The notes beneath the pieces were generated by a model, which saw only the letters and a list, made by a program, of their open reading frames with translations, was not told the origin of the DNA and searched no databases. Shown here one piece after another: positions 1 through 8,057 of a stretch of DNA of 27,319 bases (positions within the stretch are counted from its first letter, which is position 1; each line of letters starts with the position of its first letter). The position numbers were made by a program, and so were the translations under genes. The stretch is from positions 1 to 27,319 of the IMG/VR virus record IMGVR_UViG_3300038701_001327; one strand, written 5' to 3'. This stretch comes from a virus.

Positions 1-1
1 A

Positions 2-126
2 ATGTTGCATTTGGTGGGTTATGTCAACATTCCCCCATATCTTCATGGGGTTGATGACCGCATCAATGACGTGTTGGCACTACTGCATGAAAACCCGTTT
101 GCACCTAACTACAAATTGGGTGATGT
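2..126. repeat. Terminal redundancy, left copy
   Basis: Bases 2-126 are identical to 27193-27317. The match breaks at base 1 (A against C at 27192) and at the last two bases of the window (CC against GT). The repeat lies inside a coding gene and joining the copies keeps the frame, so it is best read as the overlap of a circular or circularly permuted genome of about 27,191 bp. A true physical terminal repeat is less likely but not excluded. Confidence 0.95.
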
Positions 127-316
127 GTTGAATTATTCAAAAGACAATGCACCGTATCAGTTGAAAAAACTGCAACGGTTTATGAACATCACCCGCCCTG
201 CAGGTATCAACCCGTCATTATTCAAATTGATGTTTTATAGTCAAATGAACTGGTTTGATGAAGATCTGTTGCGGTTTCATGCGGAGGTTTTATCACGAAA
301 ACTGCAAAACAGGTAA
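2..316 (+). CDS. C-terminal part of a 334-aa two-unit GYIN/WFD-family protein (gene crosses the circle junction)
   Basis: This is the 3' end of the gene that begins at 26503. The ATG at base 2 is only an internal Met of the joined frame (residue 231 of 334). The part here holds the second half of family unit 2: a GYVN motif near its start, an 'LHENP' motif before a predicted helix-turn-helix-like region, and the closing 'NWFD' motif, as in the other family members. The stop is TAA at 314-316, followed by a palindrome and a terminator, so this gene probably ends the early transcript. No known function is recognised; a DNA-binding role is inferred from the repeated helical pattern. Confidence 0.85.
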   Translation: MLHLVGYVNIPPYLHGVDDRINDVLALLHENPFAPNYKLGDVLNYSKDNAPYQLKKLQRFMNITRPAGINPSLFKLMFYSQMNWFDEDLLRFHAEVLSRKLQNR

Positions 317-325
317 TAAACGCCG

Positions 326-341
326 TTGTATATATATACAA
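326..341. promoter_or_regulatory. 16-bp perfect AT palindrome
   Basis: TTGTATATATATACAA is its own reverse complement. It lies between the stop of the GYIN/WFD gene and the terminator before the Dam gene. It could be a dimer-binding operator or a weak hairpin. An alternating TA core also arises easily by chance in AT-rich spacers. Confidence 0.4.
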
Positions 342-351
342 TCATATAAAT

Positions 352-374
352 AACCCCTTTTTTCGGGGGTTTTT
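352..374 (+). terminator. Intrinsic terminator ending the early operon
   Basis: The stem AACCCC (352-357) pairs with GGGGTT (366-371) across an 8-nt loop, and a T run continues to 374. It lies 35 bases after the stop of the junction-spanning gene and ahead of the methylase gene. Confidence 0.75.
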
Positions 375-402
375 GCAATTTTACAAAAATCAGAGGTGAT
401 GA

Positions 403-1266
403 ATGCGGAGTCCGATTGCATGGTTTGGTGGTAAGGGCAACATGACATCAAAACTTATCCCCATCTTAAACAGTGTTGAACATCGTTTTTATTGTGAACC
501 GTTTGGGGGTGGGGGGTCTGTTTTGTTGGCAAAACCCCCAGCAGAGGTTGAAACCTACAATGATTTAGATAGTGCATTGTATGATTTTTTTACCGTCATT
601 GCAGACCCAGATACATTTCAACAGTTTTACCGCCGTGTTGAAGCGTTGCCATATAGCAGACAATTATATTATGAATACCGTGACAACTGGCGTGATGAAG
701 GTGATAGAATCAAACGCGTTGCAATGTGGTTTATAGTTGCGCGTCAAAATTTTGGGGGTCATTTTAGTAGTGGTTGGGGTTCAGTGGTTACAGAATCAAC
801 AAGGGGGCGGGCGCATATAGTTAACAACTGGCAACAGGCATTGCACCGCTTGCCAGAAGTTCATGCACGGTTGCAACGGGTACAGATTGAAAACAAACCC
901 GCCGTGGATTGTATAGCGCAATACGACACCCCAGACACATTATTTTATTGTGACCCGCCTTATATATTAGACACAAGAAGTGCAGGCGGTTACACGCATG
1001 AAATGACTGATGAACAACATGAAGAACTGATTGATATATTATTGCAGGTTGACGGGGCGGTTGTTCTCAGTGGTTACAATCATCCCATTTATGCACGTCT
1101 GCATGATCACGGGTTTGACCGCATTGATTATCAAACTGCATCACACGTTGCAGGTAGAACACGAAACAGCAAACTTCAAGATGAAGGGTCTGCATTAAAA
1201 CACGCCGGGCGTGTTGAATCAGTCTGGGTCAAACAATCAACACTGAGGCAAAAACGATTGTTGTAA
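403..1266 (+). CDS. DNA adenine-N6 methyltransferase, D12 (Dam-like) class
   Basis: At 287 aa it is typical for D12-class adenine methylases, which move a methyl group from S-adenosylmethionine to N6 of adenine in duplex DNA. Visible motifs are the N-terminal 'IAWFGGKG' (residues 5-12), the SAM-binding 'EPFGGGGS' (32-39) and the catalytic DPPY (184-187). The start ATG follows an AGAGGTGA ribosome site at good spacing. There is no restriction enzyme beside it, so it is an orphan, probably protecting phage DNA or marking it for regulation. GATC as target is inferred from the class. It is preceded by a terminator and so needs its own promoter or read-through. Confidence 0.9.
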   Translation: MRSPIAWFGGKGNMTSKLIPILNSVEHRFYCEPFGGGGSVLLAKPPAEVETYNDLDSALYDFFTVIADPDTFQQFYRRVEALPYSRQLYYEYRDNWRDEGDRIKRVAMWFIVARQNFGGHFSSGWGSVVTESTRGRAHIVNNWQQALHRLPEVHARLQRVQIENKPAVDCIAQYDTPDTLFYCDPPYILDTRSAGGYTHEMTDEQHEELIDILLQVDGAVVLSGYNHPIYARLHDHGFDRIDYQTASHVAGRTRNSKLQDEGSALKHAGRVESVWVKQSTLRQKRLL

Positions 1267-1271
1267 AATTA

Positions 1272-1280
1272 TGTTATAAT
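1272..1280 (+). promoter_or_regulatory. Extended -10 promoter (TGtTATAAT)
   Basis: A perfect TATAAT with the upstream TG of an extended -10 lies just after the methylase stop. No good -35 box is present, as is common for extended -10 promoters. The flanking sequence TGnTAyAATATArnTGCAT recurs at 18498. It would drive the membrane-protein and late-gene block. Confidence 0.55.
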
Positions 1281-1317
1281 ATAGTTGCATTGTGAAACCC
1301 TTCTTTTACATTTTGGG

Positions 1318-1339
1318 CGGTGCATCGTTGGGTGTACCG
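1318..1339 (+). promoter_or_regulatory. Leader hairpin upstream of the multi-TM gene
   Basis: CGGTGCA (1318-1324) can pair with TGTACCG (1333-1339) as RNA (seven pairs, one G-U) around an 8-nt loop. It sits in the leader between the promoter at 1272 and the preferred start at 1362. No T run follows, so it is not a terminator. A translational role is possible. Confidence 0.35.
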
Positions 1340-1361
1340 TCTAAAACAAACGGTGAATGAC

Positions 1362-1868
1362 ATGATTATCTTTAACAACCACTTTATAAAACAGATTGAC
1401 CGCGTGTTCAACTACTCCGCTTTAAACCAGACCCTTATGAAACATTCAAAGAAACTACAATCACAATTTGCATTGGGGGTGTTTTATATGGGGTTCTCCG
1501 CAATCAACACAACATTGATTGAACGGGGCATTGATAGTGGGGTTGGGCGTTTATCTGAATTATTACATGTTGACCCATATTTCATTGTAGGGTTTGGGTA
1601 TTTAATGTCTGTTTATTGTTTTTTACGTGATCGGTTACCTCTGCATTATGCACTGGGTACAATCCCAATTGGTTTATACGGTGTTTTTGTTGCAGTTGAA
1701 ACGTTAAACGGTCAAATACAATTGACTGGTTTGTTGGCGGCGTTGTATTTATTGACATTGCCATATCTGGCGGTTGTTGGGATTGTGAACCGTTATTTGT
1801 TGAAATCGGCAAACCGTGAATTGAATGATATAAAACAGACACTGGCAAACATGACTGATAATGGATGA
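1362..1868 (+). CDS. Multi-pass membrane protein, unknown function (holin candidate)
   Basis: From ATG 1362 the product is 168 aa. That start has GGTGA five bases upstream; a GTG at 1320 would give 182 aa but has a poor ribosome site. About four hydrophobic segments are visible, near residues 34-50, 70-85, 94-110 and 118-140. A basic amphipathic N-terminus precedes them and a polar tail follows. The next membrane-protein gene overlaps its end by 8 bases, so the two are co-translated. No family is recognised. Holin or another envelope function is inferred only from size, membrane segments and the lack of any other lysis gene. Confidence 0.65.
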   Translation: MIIFNNHFIKQIDRVFNYSALNQTLMKHSKKLQSQFALGVFYMGFSAINTTLIERGIDSGVGRLSELLHVDPYFIVGFGYLMSVYCFLRDRLPLHYALGTIPIGLYGVFVAVETLNGQIQLTGLLAALYLLTLPYLAVVGIVNRYLLKSANRELNDIKQTLANMTDNG

Positions 1869-2067
1869 ATTGTTAGACAATAAAATTGTTCTGTTTTTTG
1901 TAGGGGTTGCGTTGTTTTTAAGAATCATATTTCAACCCAATGAAGCAGATGAAGATGAAGCAGAGGATGCAGACCGCCAGAACTTAGAATATCTTGTATT
2001 GTTGCATGAAATTCAAAAGTTACGTGAAGAAGTTGAACGGTTGCAAAATGACGAAAAATCGGATTAA
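1861..2067 (+). CDS. Small single-TM protein with acidic linker and coiled coil
   Basis: The 68-aa product has one membrane segment at about residues 9-24, an acidic stretch 'DEDEAEDA' and a C-terminal heptad-like helix rich in Leu, Glu and Arg. It overlaps the upstream membrane gene by 8 bases and the downstream nuclease gene by 20. The DNA for the acidic stretch (1948-1971) is identical over 24 bases to one in another small membrane protein at 18206-18229. One-TM proteins with cytoplasmic coiled coils occur among phage accessory holins or antiholins, but nothing here proves that role. Confidence 0.65.
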   Translation: MDELLDNKIVLFFVGVALFLRIIFQPNEADEDEAEDADRQNLEYLVLLHEIQKLREEVERLQNDEKSD

Positions 2068-2455
2068 AGACAAACAGGCAATTCAACAGTTTGTGAATTT
2101 TGACGGGTTAAATTGGGGTAAAATTTACCCATCTGATGTTGACGGTATAATTGACTTCAACCGCGGAGGGTTGTTTATAATTATAGAATTTAAACAATTC
2201 AATGCAAAATTGCCACTGGGTCAACGTTTGTTGTATCAAAACCTCTGCAATGCAATATCAGATGGGGGGCGGTTGTGTTATGTCATTGTTGCAGAACATA
2301 GCGCAACAACCGGGCATGATATACCTGCAAAAGATTGTAGGGTACGTGAATATTATCATTTAAGTCAATGGCATCACCCCAGATCTGTTACAACAACCCT
2401 GATTGATGCAATTAACAGTCTGTTGACGTATCACAATATAAAATTAAAACAATAA
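2048..2455 (+). CDS. PD-(D/E)XK-type nuclease-like protein
   Basis: The frame opens upstream, but the likely start is ATG 2048, inside the end of the previous gene, giving 135 aa. A PD-(D/E)XK-like core is readable: 'PSDVDGIID' with D32, a beta strand, then 'IIIEFK' with E47 and K49, followed by a Gln-rich helix ('LGQRLLYQNL') typical of these nucleases and Holliday-junction resolvases. It lies directly before the terminase genes, where other phages often keep an HNH nuclease, so a part in packaging or genome processing is plausible. The substrate is unknown. A second nuclease of the same broad fold lies at 22268. Confidence 0.65.
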   Translation: MTKNRIKDKQAIQQFVNFDGLNWGKIYPSDVDGIIDFNRGGLFIIIEFKQFNAKLPLGQRLLYQNLCNAISDGGRLCYVIVAEHSATTGHDIPAKDCRVREYYHLSQWHHPRSVTTTLIDAINSLLTYHNIKLKQ

Positions 2456-2498
2456 AAACCCTGATGACAAATTAAACACTATAAAACAGGGGGGTATA

Positions 2499-2855
2499 AT
2501 GGCAAAAAAACGGTTTACTGCAACTGAGGTTGCAGATGCAATCAGAGAAACAAACGGGTTCATCACCTATACGGCAAAACTTCTGGGATGCAGTAGGGGC
2601 ACGGTTTACGGTTATATCAAAGAACATGACATCTGCAAAGAAGCGGTTGATGACGCGCGGGCGGGGTTTTTAGATGTTGCAGAAATGACGTTGTTGAATA
2701 AGGTTAAAGAAGGGGATGTCACGGCCGTCATCTTTGCATTAAAAACGCTGGGTAAAGACCGCGGATATTCACAACGTCATGAATACACCGGCGCGGGTAA
2801 CAATGCAATTGAAATCAAATTGACGTATGATGACAATGACAACGATTACAGTTAG
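2499..2855 (+). CDS. terS: Terminase small subunit
   Basis: The 118-aa product lies just upstream of, and overlapping, the large terminase. The N-terminus (about residues 8-42) reads as a helix-turn-helix, 'NTAKLLGCSRGTVYGYI'-like, for recognising the phage packaging site. The middle, 'LNKVKEGDVTAVIFALKTLG', is the helical segment common in small terminases. The tail is acidic. A strong AGGGGGG ribosome site precedes ATG 2499. An upstream CCCTG (2459-2463) could pair with part of that site, a weak hint of translational control. The family call rests on motif and position. Confidence 0.8.
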   Translation: MAKKRFTATEVADAIRETNGFITYTAKLLGCSRGTVYGYIKEHDICKEAVDDARAGFLDVAEMTLLNKVKEGDVTAVIFALKTLGKDRGYSQRHEYTGAGNNAIEIKLTYDDNDNDYS

Positions 2856-4017
2856 CAGACCCCACAAACTGCAACAACAAATTCTGAATGACAAAACACG
2901 GTTTAGGGTGTTGTGTATTGGTAGGCGTTGGGGCAAAACTGAAACCCTAATCATTGCATTGATTAACCGTGTGTTGCGGGGTCAACGGGTCTGGTTTTGT
3001 TCACCTACCAACCAGAATAATAATAAGGTTTTCCCTAGGGTAAAGAAATTGTTGTCAATAGTGCCAGATGTATACATAAACAATACACGGTTGCAGATTG
3101 AATTGCCTAATGGGGGGTTAGTTGAATTTGTATCATTGCATGAACCGGATAACCTCAGAGGTGCCGGGGTTGATCACATCTTCATTGATGAATTTGCATT
3201 TGTTAAACAGGGTGTATGGGATGCAGTGTTGAGACCCATGCTGGCAACAACACAAGGCGGGGCAACGATTGCGTCAACACCTAATGGCACTGGTACAGAT
3301 TTTCACGCCTTATATCTGAGGGGTTTAGACCCTGAACAACCAGACTGGGTTACATATCATTTTTCTTCAGGGTCATCACCCATGATACCCAAACATGAAT
3401 TAGATGATATCAAACGCAACACGCCAGAACGTGCATTCAAACAAGAATTTGACGCGCTGTTTTTAGAAGATGGGGGCGCGGTGTTTCGTAATCTTGAAAA
3501 CTGCATCAAAGAACCGCCGGCCAACCCGTCACGTGTTGTGTTTGGTGTTGACTGGGGTAAAACAAATGATTACACCGTCATCATTGCAATTGATGTAGAT
3601 TCAGGGTACATGCTGGCAATGGATAGGTTCAATCAGATTTCATGGACGTTGCAACGTCAACGGTTGATGACGATGTATCAGAAATATAAACCGTTTAAAA
3701 TCATTGCGGAGAAAAACAGCATAGGTGACCCCAACATTGAAGAACTGAAGAAATCAGGGTTGCCAGTGCAGGCGTTTCAAACAACAGCGCAATCAAAAGC
3801 AGAGGTTATCAATAGTTTAGCGTTGAACTTAGAACAGGAAACAATAGGGTTGTTAAATGACCCGGTGTTGATTCATGAATTGAAATCCTATTCTATCGAA
3901 ACATTGCCGTCTGGTAACTATCGTTACACTGCACCTAGTGGGTCACATGATGATTGTGTTGTTGCGTTGGCATTAGCAAATAAGGCGCGGGTGTTGCCTA
4001 GTAAGGTGTTTATATGA
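2827..4017 (+). CDS. terL: Terminase large subunit (ATPase and nuclease)
   Basis: The 396-aa protein pumps DNA into the prohead and cuts the concatemer. Visible are a Walker A 'GRRWGKTE' (32-39), a Walker B 'FIDE' (D121, E122), a coupling 'STPNGTG', and an RNase H-like nuclease centre with D242 in 'FGVDWGKTND', E295 in 'IIAEKNS' and D375/D376 in 'GSHDDCV'. The first codons offer three Met starts (residues 1, 2 and 4) and no clear ribosome site, so translation is probably coupled to the small subunit, which it overlaps by 29 bases. It ends in an ATGA overlap with the portal gene. Confidence 0.95.
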   Translation: MMTMTTITVSRPHKLQQQILNDKTRFRVLCIGRRWGKTETLIIALINRVLRGQRVWFCSPTNQNNNKVFPRVKKLLSIVPDVYINNTRLQIELPNGGLVEFVSLHEPDNLRGAGVDHIFIDEFAFVKQGVWDAVLRPMLATTQGGATIASTPNGTGTDFHALYLRGLDPEQPDWVTYHFSSGSSPMIPKHELDDIKRNTPERAFKQEFDALFLEDGGAVFRNLENCIKEPPANPSRVVFGVDWGKTNDYTVIIAIDVDSGYMLAMDRFNQISWTLQRQRLMTMYQKYKPFKIIAEKNSIGDPNIEELKKSGLPVQAFQTTAQSKAEVINSLALNLEQETIGLLNDPVLIHELKSYSIETLPSGNYRYTAPSGSHDDCVVALALANKARVLPSKVFI

Positions 4018-5873
4018 TAAAGAATACAAATTCAATACAGTTAACAACGGTTAATGGTGTGAAATCAATACCGGTCCGCAATATGCCCCCGGAGGCATGG
4101 ACATCTGTTTTCGGTCAATCAACTGAACATGATGTTTATGATCTGGCGCGTCATGTACCGTGGTTATATCGGTCAATCAATATCATTGCAGAAACTATTG
4201 TCAATTTACCCCGTGATGCAGAGGCGTTGGGGGTTTTGTCATCATTGGATTTTGCAACCCTACTAAATGAATTAGTGGGTGACTATCTGTTGACGGGGTC
4301 AATGTTTGCATGTTTGGAAACAAACCGCACCGGTAGAAAACCCAACATCAGACGGTTTCACCCCAGAACAATTAAGTTATTGACTGATTCAGACGCGGGG
4401 TTGATAGGGTTTGAACGCCGTGTTTCAGATGCAGACGTTTACACATATGACGTGCATGAAATCATGTATGCATGGATACCGTCACGCCGGTCTGAACTGG
4501 CAATAGGTGACGCCCCTGTTTACTCTGCATTACGTGCGGGCGGGTTGTTGTCATCCATTGATGAACACGCGGTCAAATATTTTGAATCAGGTGCAATCAA
4601 CCCAACCATTGCAAAGATACAAGATTTTCAGACGTACCCAGAATCAGAACAGGAACGTACAAAATCAATTCTGGCGCGTTTGTTTAGCAGAGGGATTGAC
4701 GGTTCAAACCGTGTTGCACCTGTTGGGACAAACATTGAATTTGAATCAATTGGGTCACCCATGTCTGAATTAGCAGTGCCAGAACTAACAAATGCAAAAC
4801 GTGAAGATATTGCAACGGCGTTGGGTATCCCTCAGTCATTGTTATTCAGTAATGCAACCAATTTTGCAACTGCACAACAGGATAATAGACATTTTTATGA
4901 AAAGACAATTTTACCCCTAGCACGTAAAATTGAATCAATGTTCAACACCTATTTTGAAAATCACAGACTAGAACCGCGGTTGTTCTTCAATGAACAACAA
5001 TTAGAAGTGTTTCAGAGTGATGAAGCAATGCGGTCTGGGTCATTGAAAAATCTGGTTGATGTTGGGATGCCCTTAGATATTGCATTGCAGATTTTGGGTT
5101 ATGATTTGACTGATGAACAATGGGACGCCATAACATACACATCACCTGCAGAGGATGCAACGGCCGTTGAAGAAGATGAAGAAGAAGATGTTGATGACAT
5201 GATTGCAGAGGATGAACCGGTTGTTGATGATCTGGTTGCATATGCAGACAATGAAGATGAAGATGTTGATGACATGTTCAAAGACGTGAAACCTATACCG
5301 TCACGGTATGCAGACATTGTGTTCTATCCTACTGATGAAATGGTTGATAATGCAAAACTAGGTTTAGAATTGCGGGCAAAATTTAAGCGCGGGGGTACGC
5401 GGGTGGGGTTAATGCGTGCAAACCAGATTGCAAACCGCCGTGAATTGTTGCCAGATATTGTTATCAGGATGTACAGTTATTTTAAACGTCATGAAGTTGA
5501 CAAGCGTGACAACTGGGATGACCCCGAAAACCCAACAAATGGTTACATTGCATGGTTGTTGTGGGGTGGTGATGCAGGGTATCAATGGGCAAAAACAACC
5601 CGTCAACAGATGTTAGATGCAGATGAAGATGCCCAAACGGTGAACAAATCGTTTACTGAGGATTTGCAGAAATGGCAACGTAAAGCGGTTAAGACGTTCA
5701 AACGGCGCGGTGATGCCTCTGCATCGTTTGAATCTAATGCAATCCCCCCAATTCTGAACACTGCAATTGTTGCACAATTAGAAGATGCAACATCATTAGA
5801 TGAAATCAACCTAATATTTACCGGGGCGGTTGACATCCATAAACACAACCATGATGCAGACGGGGGTGTTTAA
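4014..5873 (+). CDS. Portal protein with acidic linker and extra C-terminal domain
   Basis: The first 380 or so residues read as an HK97/SPP1-type portal, the dodecameric ring through which DNA enters the head: 'RHVPWLYRSINIIAETIVNLP', 'YLLTGSMFACLE' and 'ALGIPQSLLF'. Position right after the large terminase agrees. An acidic linker (about 375-425, rich in DED/EEE) then leads to a second domain (about 431-535) with 'RGGTRVGLMRANQIANRRELLP' and 'YIAWLLWGGDAGYQWA'. That domain resembles one I recall as an accessory module on other phage structural proteins; its role is unknown. At 619 aa the protein is long for a portal. Confidence 0.88.
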   Translation: MIKNTNSIQLTTVNGVKSIPVRNMPPEAWTSVFGQSTEHDVYDLARHVPWLYRSINIIAETIVNLPRDAEALGVLSSLDFATLLNELVGDYLLTGSMFACLETNRTGRKPNIRRFHPRTIKLLTDSDAGLIGFERRVSDADVYTYDVHEIMYAWIPSRRSELAIGDAPVYSALRAGGLLSSIDEHAVKYFESGAINPTIAKIQDFQTYPESEQERTKSILARLFSRGIDGSNRVAPVGTNIEFESIGSPMSELAVPELTNAKREDIATALGIPQSLLFSNATNFATAQQDNRHFYEKTILPLARKIESMFNTYFENHRLEPRLFFNEQQLEVFQSDEAMRSGSLKNLVDVGMPLDIALQILGYDLTDEQWDAITYTSPAEDATAVEEDEEEDVDDMIAEDEPVVDDLVAYADNEDEDVDDMFKDVKPIPSRYADIVFYPTDEMVDNAKLGLELRAKFKRGGTRVGLMRANQIANRRELLPDIVIRMYSYFKRHEVDKRDNWDDPENPTNGYIAWLLWGGDAGYQWAKTTRQQMLDADEDAQTVNKSFTEDLQKWQRKAVKTFKRRGDASASFESNAIPPILNTAIVAQLEDATSLDEINLIFTGAVDIHKHNHDADGGV

Positions 5874-7438
5874 TGCCATTACCAGAAACCCGCCGGCGTG
5901 AATTAGAATCAAAGCTGGCGCGTGAAATTTCAAAGTTTAACGGGTCAACCCGCCGGCGGTTGATTGAACTGATAGGTGACCCCCCATCATTAGACCGGTT
6001 AACCCCTGATGTGTTAACAGAAATAGGGCAAAACCTGCAGGCGGTTCTATCAACTCCGCTAGAAACAACCTTCATTGAATCTGCAAACGCATTGATGAAA
6101 ACAACGGGTTTTTATGGTGTATCAACAGACCTGATCAATGAAGGGGCGTCACGGTGGTCACGTCAATACATCCCCCCACTGGTTGACGGTATGATGAACA
6201 CGCGGTTGAACAATGCAACAAATTTAGTTTCAAGATATTATGATGGGGATTTTGACCGGGGGGGATTAATTGAACGTTTGTCACGTGATTATAGTCCGGC
6301 AAAAGCGGAACAAATTGCAATCACTGAATCAACACGTGCTGCAAATGAAGGACAACGCCCCGTTATTGATGAATTAGAACAATCTGGGGTTGTGATGCGG
6401 GGCATATGGAAAACCGTGCGTGATCGGCGGGTTTGCCCTGTTTGTGAACCGTTGAACGGCCTGCAATCTGAAACAACAGGGTTTGAAACACGGTTTGACA
6501 ACAACGGTAAATCATATGACCGCCCCCCTGCACATGTTGGGTGCAGGTGTTTAGTTTCGTTTGAATATGTTTTTGAAGAAGAAGATGAAACACCGTCACC
6601 CGTCAACGTCACCCCGCCAGATGTTGAACCTGAAACCGTTGCAGAGGATGCAGACCCCACCCGTTACCAAACACCTGCACGTTGGGTGAATCATGACGAT
6701 GTGAAACAATATTATAAAGAAAACTATAATGTTGAATTTCAAATTGCAGAGGGGGCAAATGTTGAAGCATTAAAAATTGTAACAGAAGAATTTGATGAAC
6801 TTGCTTCACAATACCCAATGGTTTCAAATGCGCTAACAACAATGAAAGTTCTAAGTGATGAACAATGGGATTTTGACCCGCGTGCAATGGCGTATGCAAG
6901 AAAATATAGTACAAATGATGATTTACAAATGGTTTATAAATTATCATATTTAAACAAATTATATTTAGAACCACAAACCCCAGAAAAAGGCGGTTGGATG
7001 ATAACAGATCACAATGCATTGAAACAATTAACAACACATGAATTTGGGCATATTTTGCATTATTGGTTAGAACGTCAATCCGCTAGTTTCACCGGTTATG
7101 TCGATAGTTCAGGGTTTGGTGTTGTAAAAGAAACAGTTGAAATGTTTTTACGTGAAAACCGTAAGAACTTAAAAGATAAAAGTTTGTCAACATATGGTTT
7201 AACAAATAAATATGAGACATTCACTGAATTGTTTGTTGCTAGTAAATTTATACCAGACAACAAAAAATCTGCAGTGATGAAGCGGTTTGATAAACTGTTG
7301 CAATTGTTAGGCATTGAAAATTTTGAACAATGGGATGATTCATCACGTGGTGAATTGTATGATCGCCGGCGTGCAATGACTGAAGAAGAATACAGTGAAA
7401 TGATTGAATTGATGAACAGTATAGGAATAAAACAATGA
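5873..7438 (+). CDS. Minor head protein (Mu F / SPP1 gp7-like) fused to a zincin-like metallopeptidase domain
   Basis: This 521-aa protein has two parts. Residues 1-230 match the Mu F/SPP1 gp7 minor head family: 'AITESTRAANEGQ', then C188-x-x-C191 and C224-x-C226 of the family's Cys motif. After an acidic, Pro-rich linker, residues about 265-521 form a second domain with H389-E-F-G-H393 in 'LTTHEFGHILHYWLE', a consensus HExxH zinc site. E448 or E452 in 'ETFTELFVASKF' is a candidate third ligand. This suggests an active gluzincin-like peptidase packaged in the virion or used in head maturation. The second-domain DNA is visibly more AT-rich than its surroundings, hinting at separate acquisition. 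Confidence 0.85.
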   Translation: MPLPETRRRELESKLAREISKFNGSTRRRLIELIGDPPSLDRLTPDVLTEIGQNLQAVLSTPLETTFIESANALMKTTGFYGVSTDLINEGASRWSRQYIPPLVDGMMNTRLNNATNLVSRYYDGDFDRGGLIERLSRDYSPAKAEQIAITESTRAANEGQRPVIDELEQSGVVMRGIWKTVRDRRVCPVCEPLNGLQSETTGFETRFDNNGKSYDRPPAHVGCRCLVSFEYVFEEEDETPSPVNVTPPDVEPETVAEDADPTRYQTPARWVNHDDVKQYYKENYNVEFQIAEGANVEALKIVTEEFDELASQYPMVSNALTTMKVLSDEQWDFDPRAMAYARKYSTNDDLQMVYKLSYLNKLYLEPQTPEKGGWMITDHNALKQLTTHEFGHILHYWLERQSASFTGYVDSSGFGVVKETVEMFLRENRKNLKDKSLSTYGLTNKYETFTELFVASKFIPDNKKSAVMKRFDKLLQLLGIENFEQWDDSSRGELYDRRRAMTEEEYSEMIELMNSIGIKQ

Positions 7439-7680
7439 CATCATACCCTGAACCGTTTTTGTGTGCATATTGCAAGCATTTAGACTGGGATGTTGAATTA
7501 GATGAATCTGGGTTCATCAGACAAACATGCAGGGCGTTTCCGTCTGGTATACCGTCACGGTTTTTGTCACCTGATGGGTTTCACACGACAACAACGGGTG
7601 ATGACAATGGGATTGTGTTTGAACCTGCAGACGATGCGGAGAACATCCCCCCCAATTTAGCAGAGGGCGCGGGTTTATGA
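7435..7680 (+). CDS. Small conserved Cys-containing phage protein
   Basis: The 81-aa protein has CxxC ('CAYCKHLDWD'), a later Cys in 'TCRAFPSGIPSRFL', an 'FHTTTTGDDNGIVF' stretch and an acidic tail. A small protein of this type (CxYCxH..., AFPxGIP, H, GDxGI.F) commonly sits in phage head operons between the minor head protein and capsid genes. Its role is unknown; three Cys and one His could bind metal. It has ATGA overlaps on both sides, so it is translationally coupled to the head genes. Confidence 0.75.
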   Translation: MTSYPEPFLCAYCKHLDWDVELDESGFIRQTCRAFPSGIPSRFLSPDGFHTTTTGDDNGIVFEPADDAENIPPNLAEGAGL

Positions 7681-8057
7681 TTTCAATTAAAATTGACGTT
7701 GACGATGTGAATAACCTGTTAGATAAGGCGAAACAGATGCAGGGCGTTAAAAATGGGGTTCTGGCATCTGCAGTGACGTTGGTTTCAAAACTGAGGGATT
7801 ACCCAACCCAACAACCAGACACTGAATACAAACGTACCGGTGATCTGGCGAAAAAGTGGGGGCATAAAACATTAAATTCAGGGTTTACTGCACAGGTGGG
7901 GAACAATCAAAAATATATGCCTTATGTGCAGGGTGACCGTCAAACTAAATACTTCAAAAAACACTGGGGCAAACATAGTGTGAAATATGTTGTGAAGCAA
8001 AATAAACCGTTAATACGTAAAATTGTTTTAGCAGAGGTGAAACGGGGGATGAAATGA
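7677..8057 (+). CDS. HK97 gp10-like head-tail joining / neck protein
   Basis: The 126-aa basic protein has the layout of gp10-like and tail-completion proteins: an N-terminal strand-helix ('IKIDVDDVNNLLDKAKQM'), a central 'YKRTGDLAKKWG' with 'TAQVGNNQKYMPYVQG', then an Arg/Lys-rich C-terminus. 'Y(V)QGxxQT' followed by aromatics is frequent in this group. ATGA overlaps link it to both neighbours. Its place upstream of the capsid gene is less usual than downstream, so 'minor capsid/neck' is an inference. Confidence 0.65.
   Translation: MISIKIDVDDVNNLLDKAKQMQGVKNGVLASAVTLVSKLRDYPTQQPDTEYKRTGDLAKKWGHKTLNSGFTAQVGNNQKYMPYVQGDRQTKYFKKHWGKHSVKYVVKQNKPLIRKIVLAEVKRGMK

Noticed and set aside
2-126. True physical direct terminal repeats
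   Set aside because: The repeat is in mid-gene, keeps the frame on joining and has an assembler-like length. Circular permutation is simpler, though reads would decide.
1270-1310. Minus-strand mini-gene with GAAGGG and ATG (17 codons) at the promoter region near 1290
   Set aside because: The peptide is very short, lies opposite a better plus-strand promoter and has no operon context.
6289-7037. Long minus-strand open frames opposite the minor head and portal genes
   Set aside because: They shadow strongly coding plus-strand frames, lack ribosome sites and give low-complexity Ser- or His/Leu-rich products.
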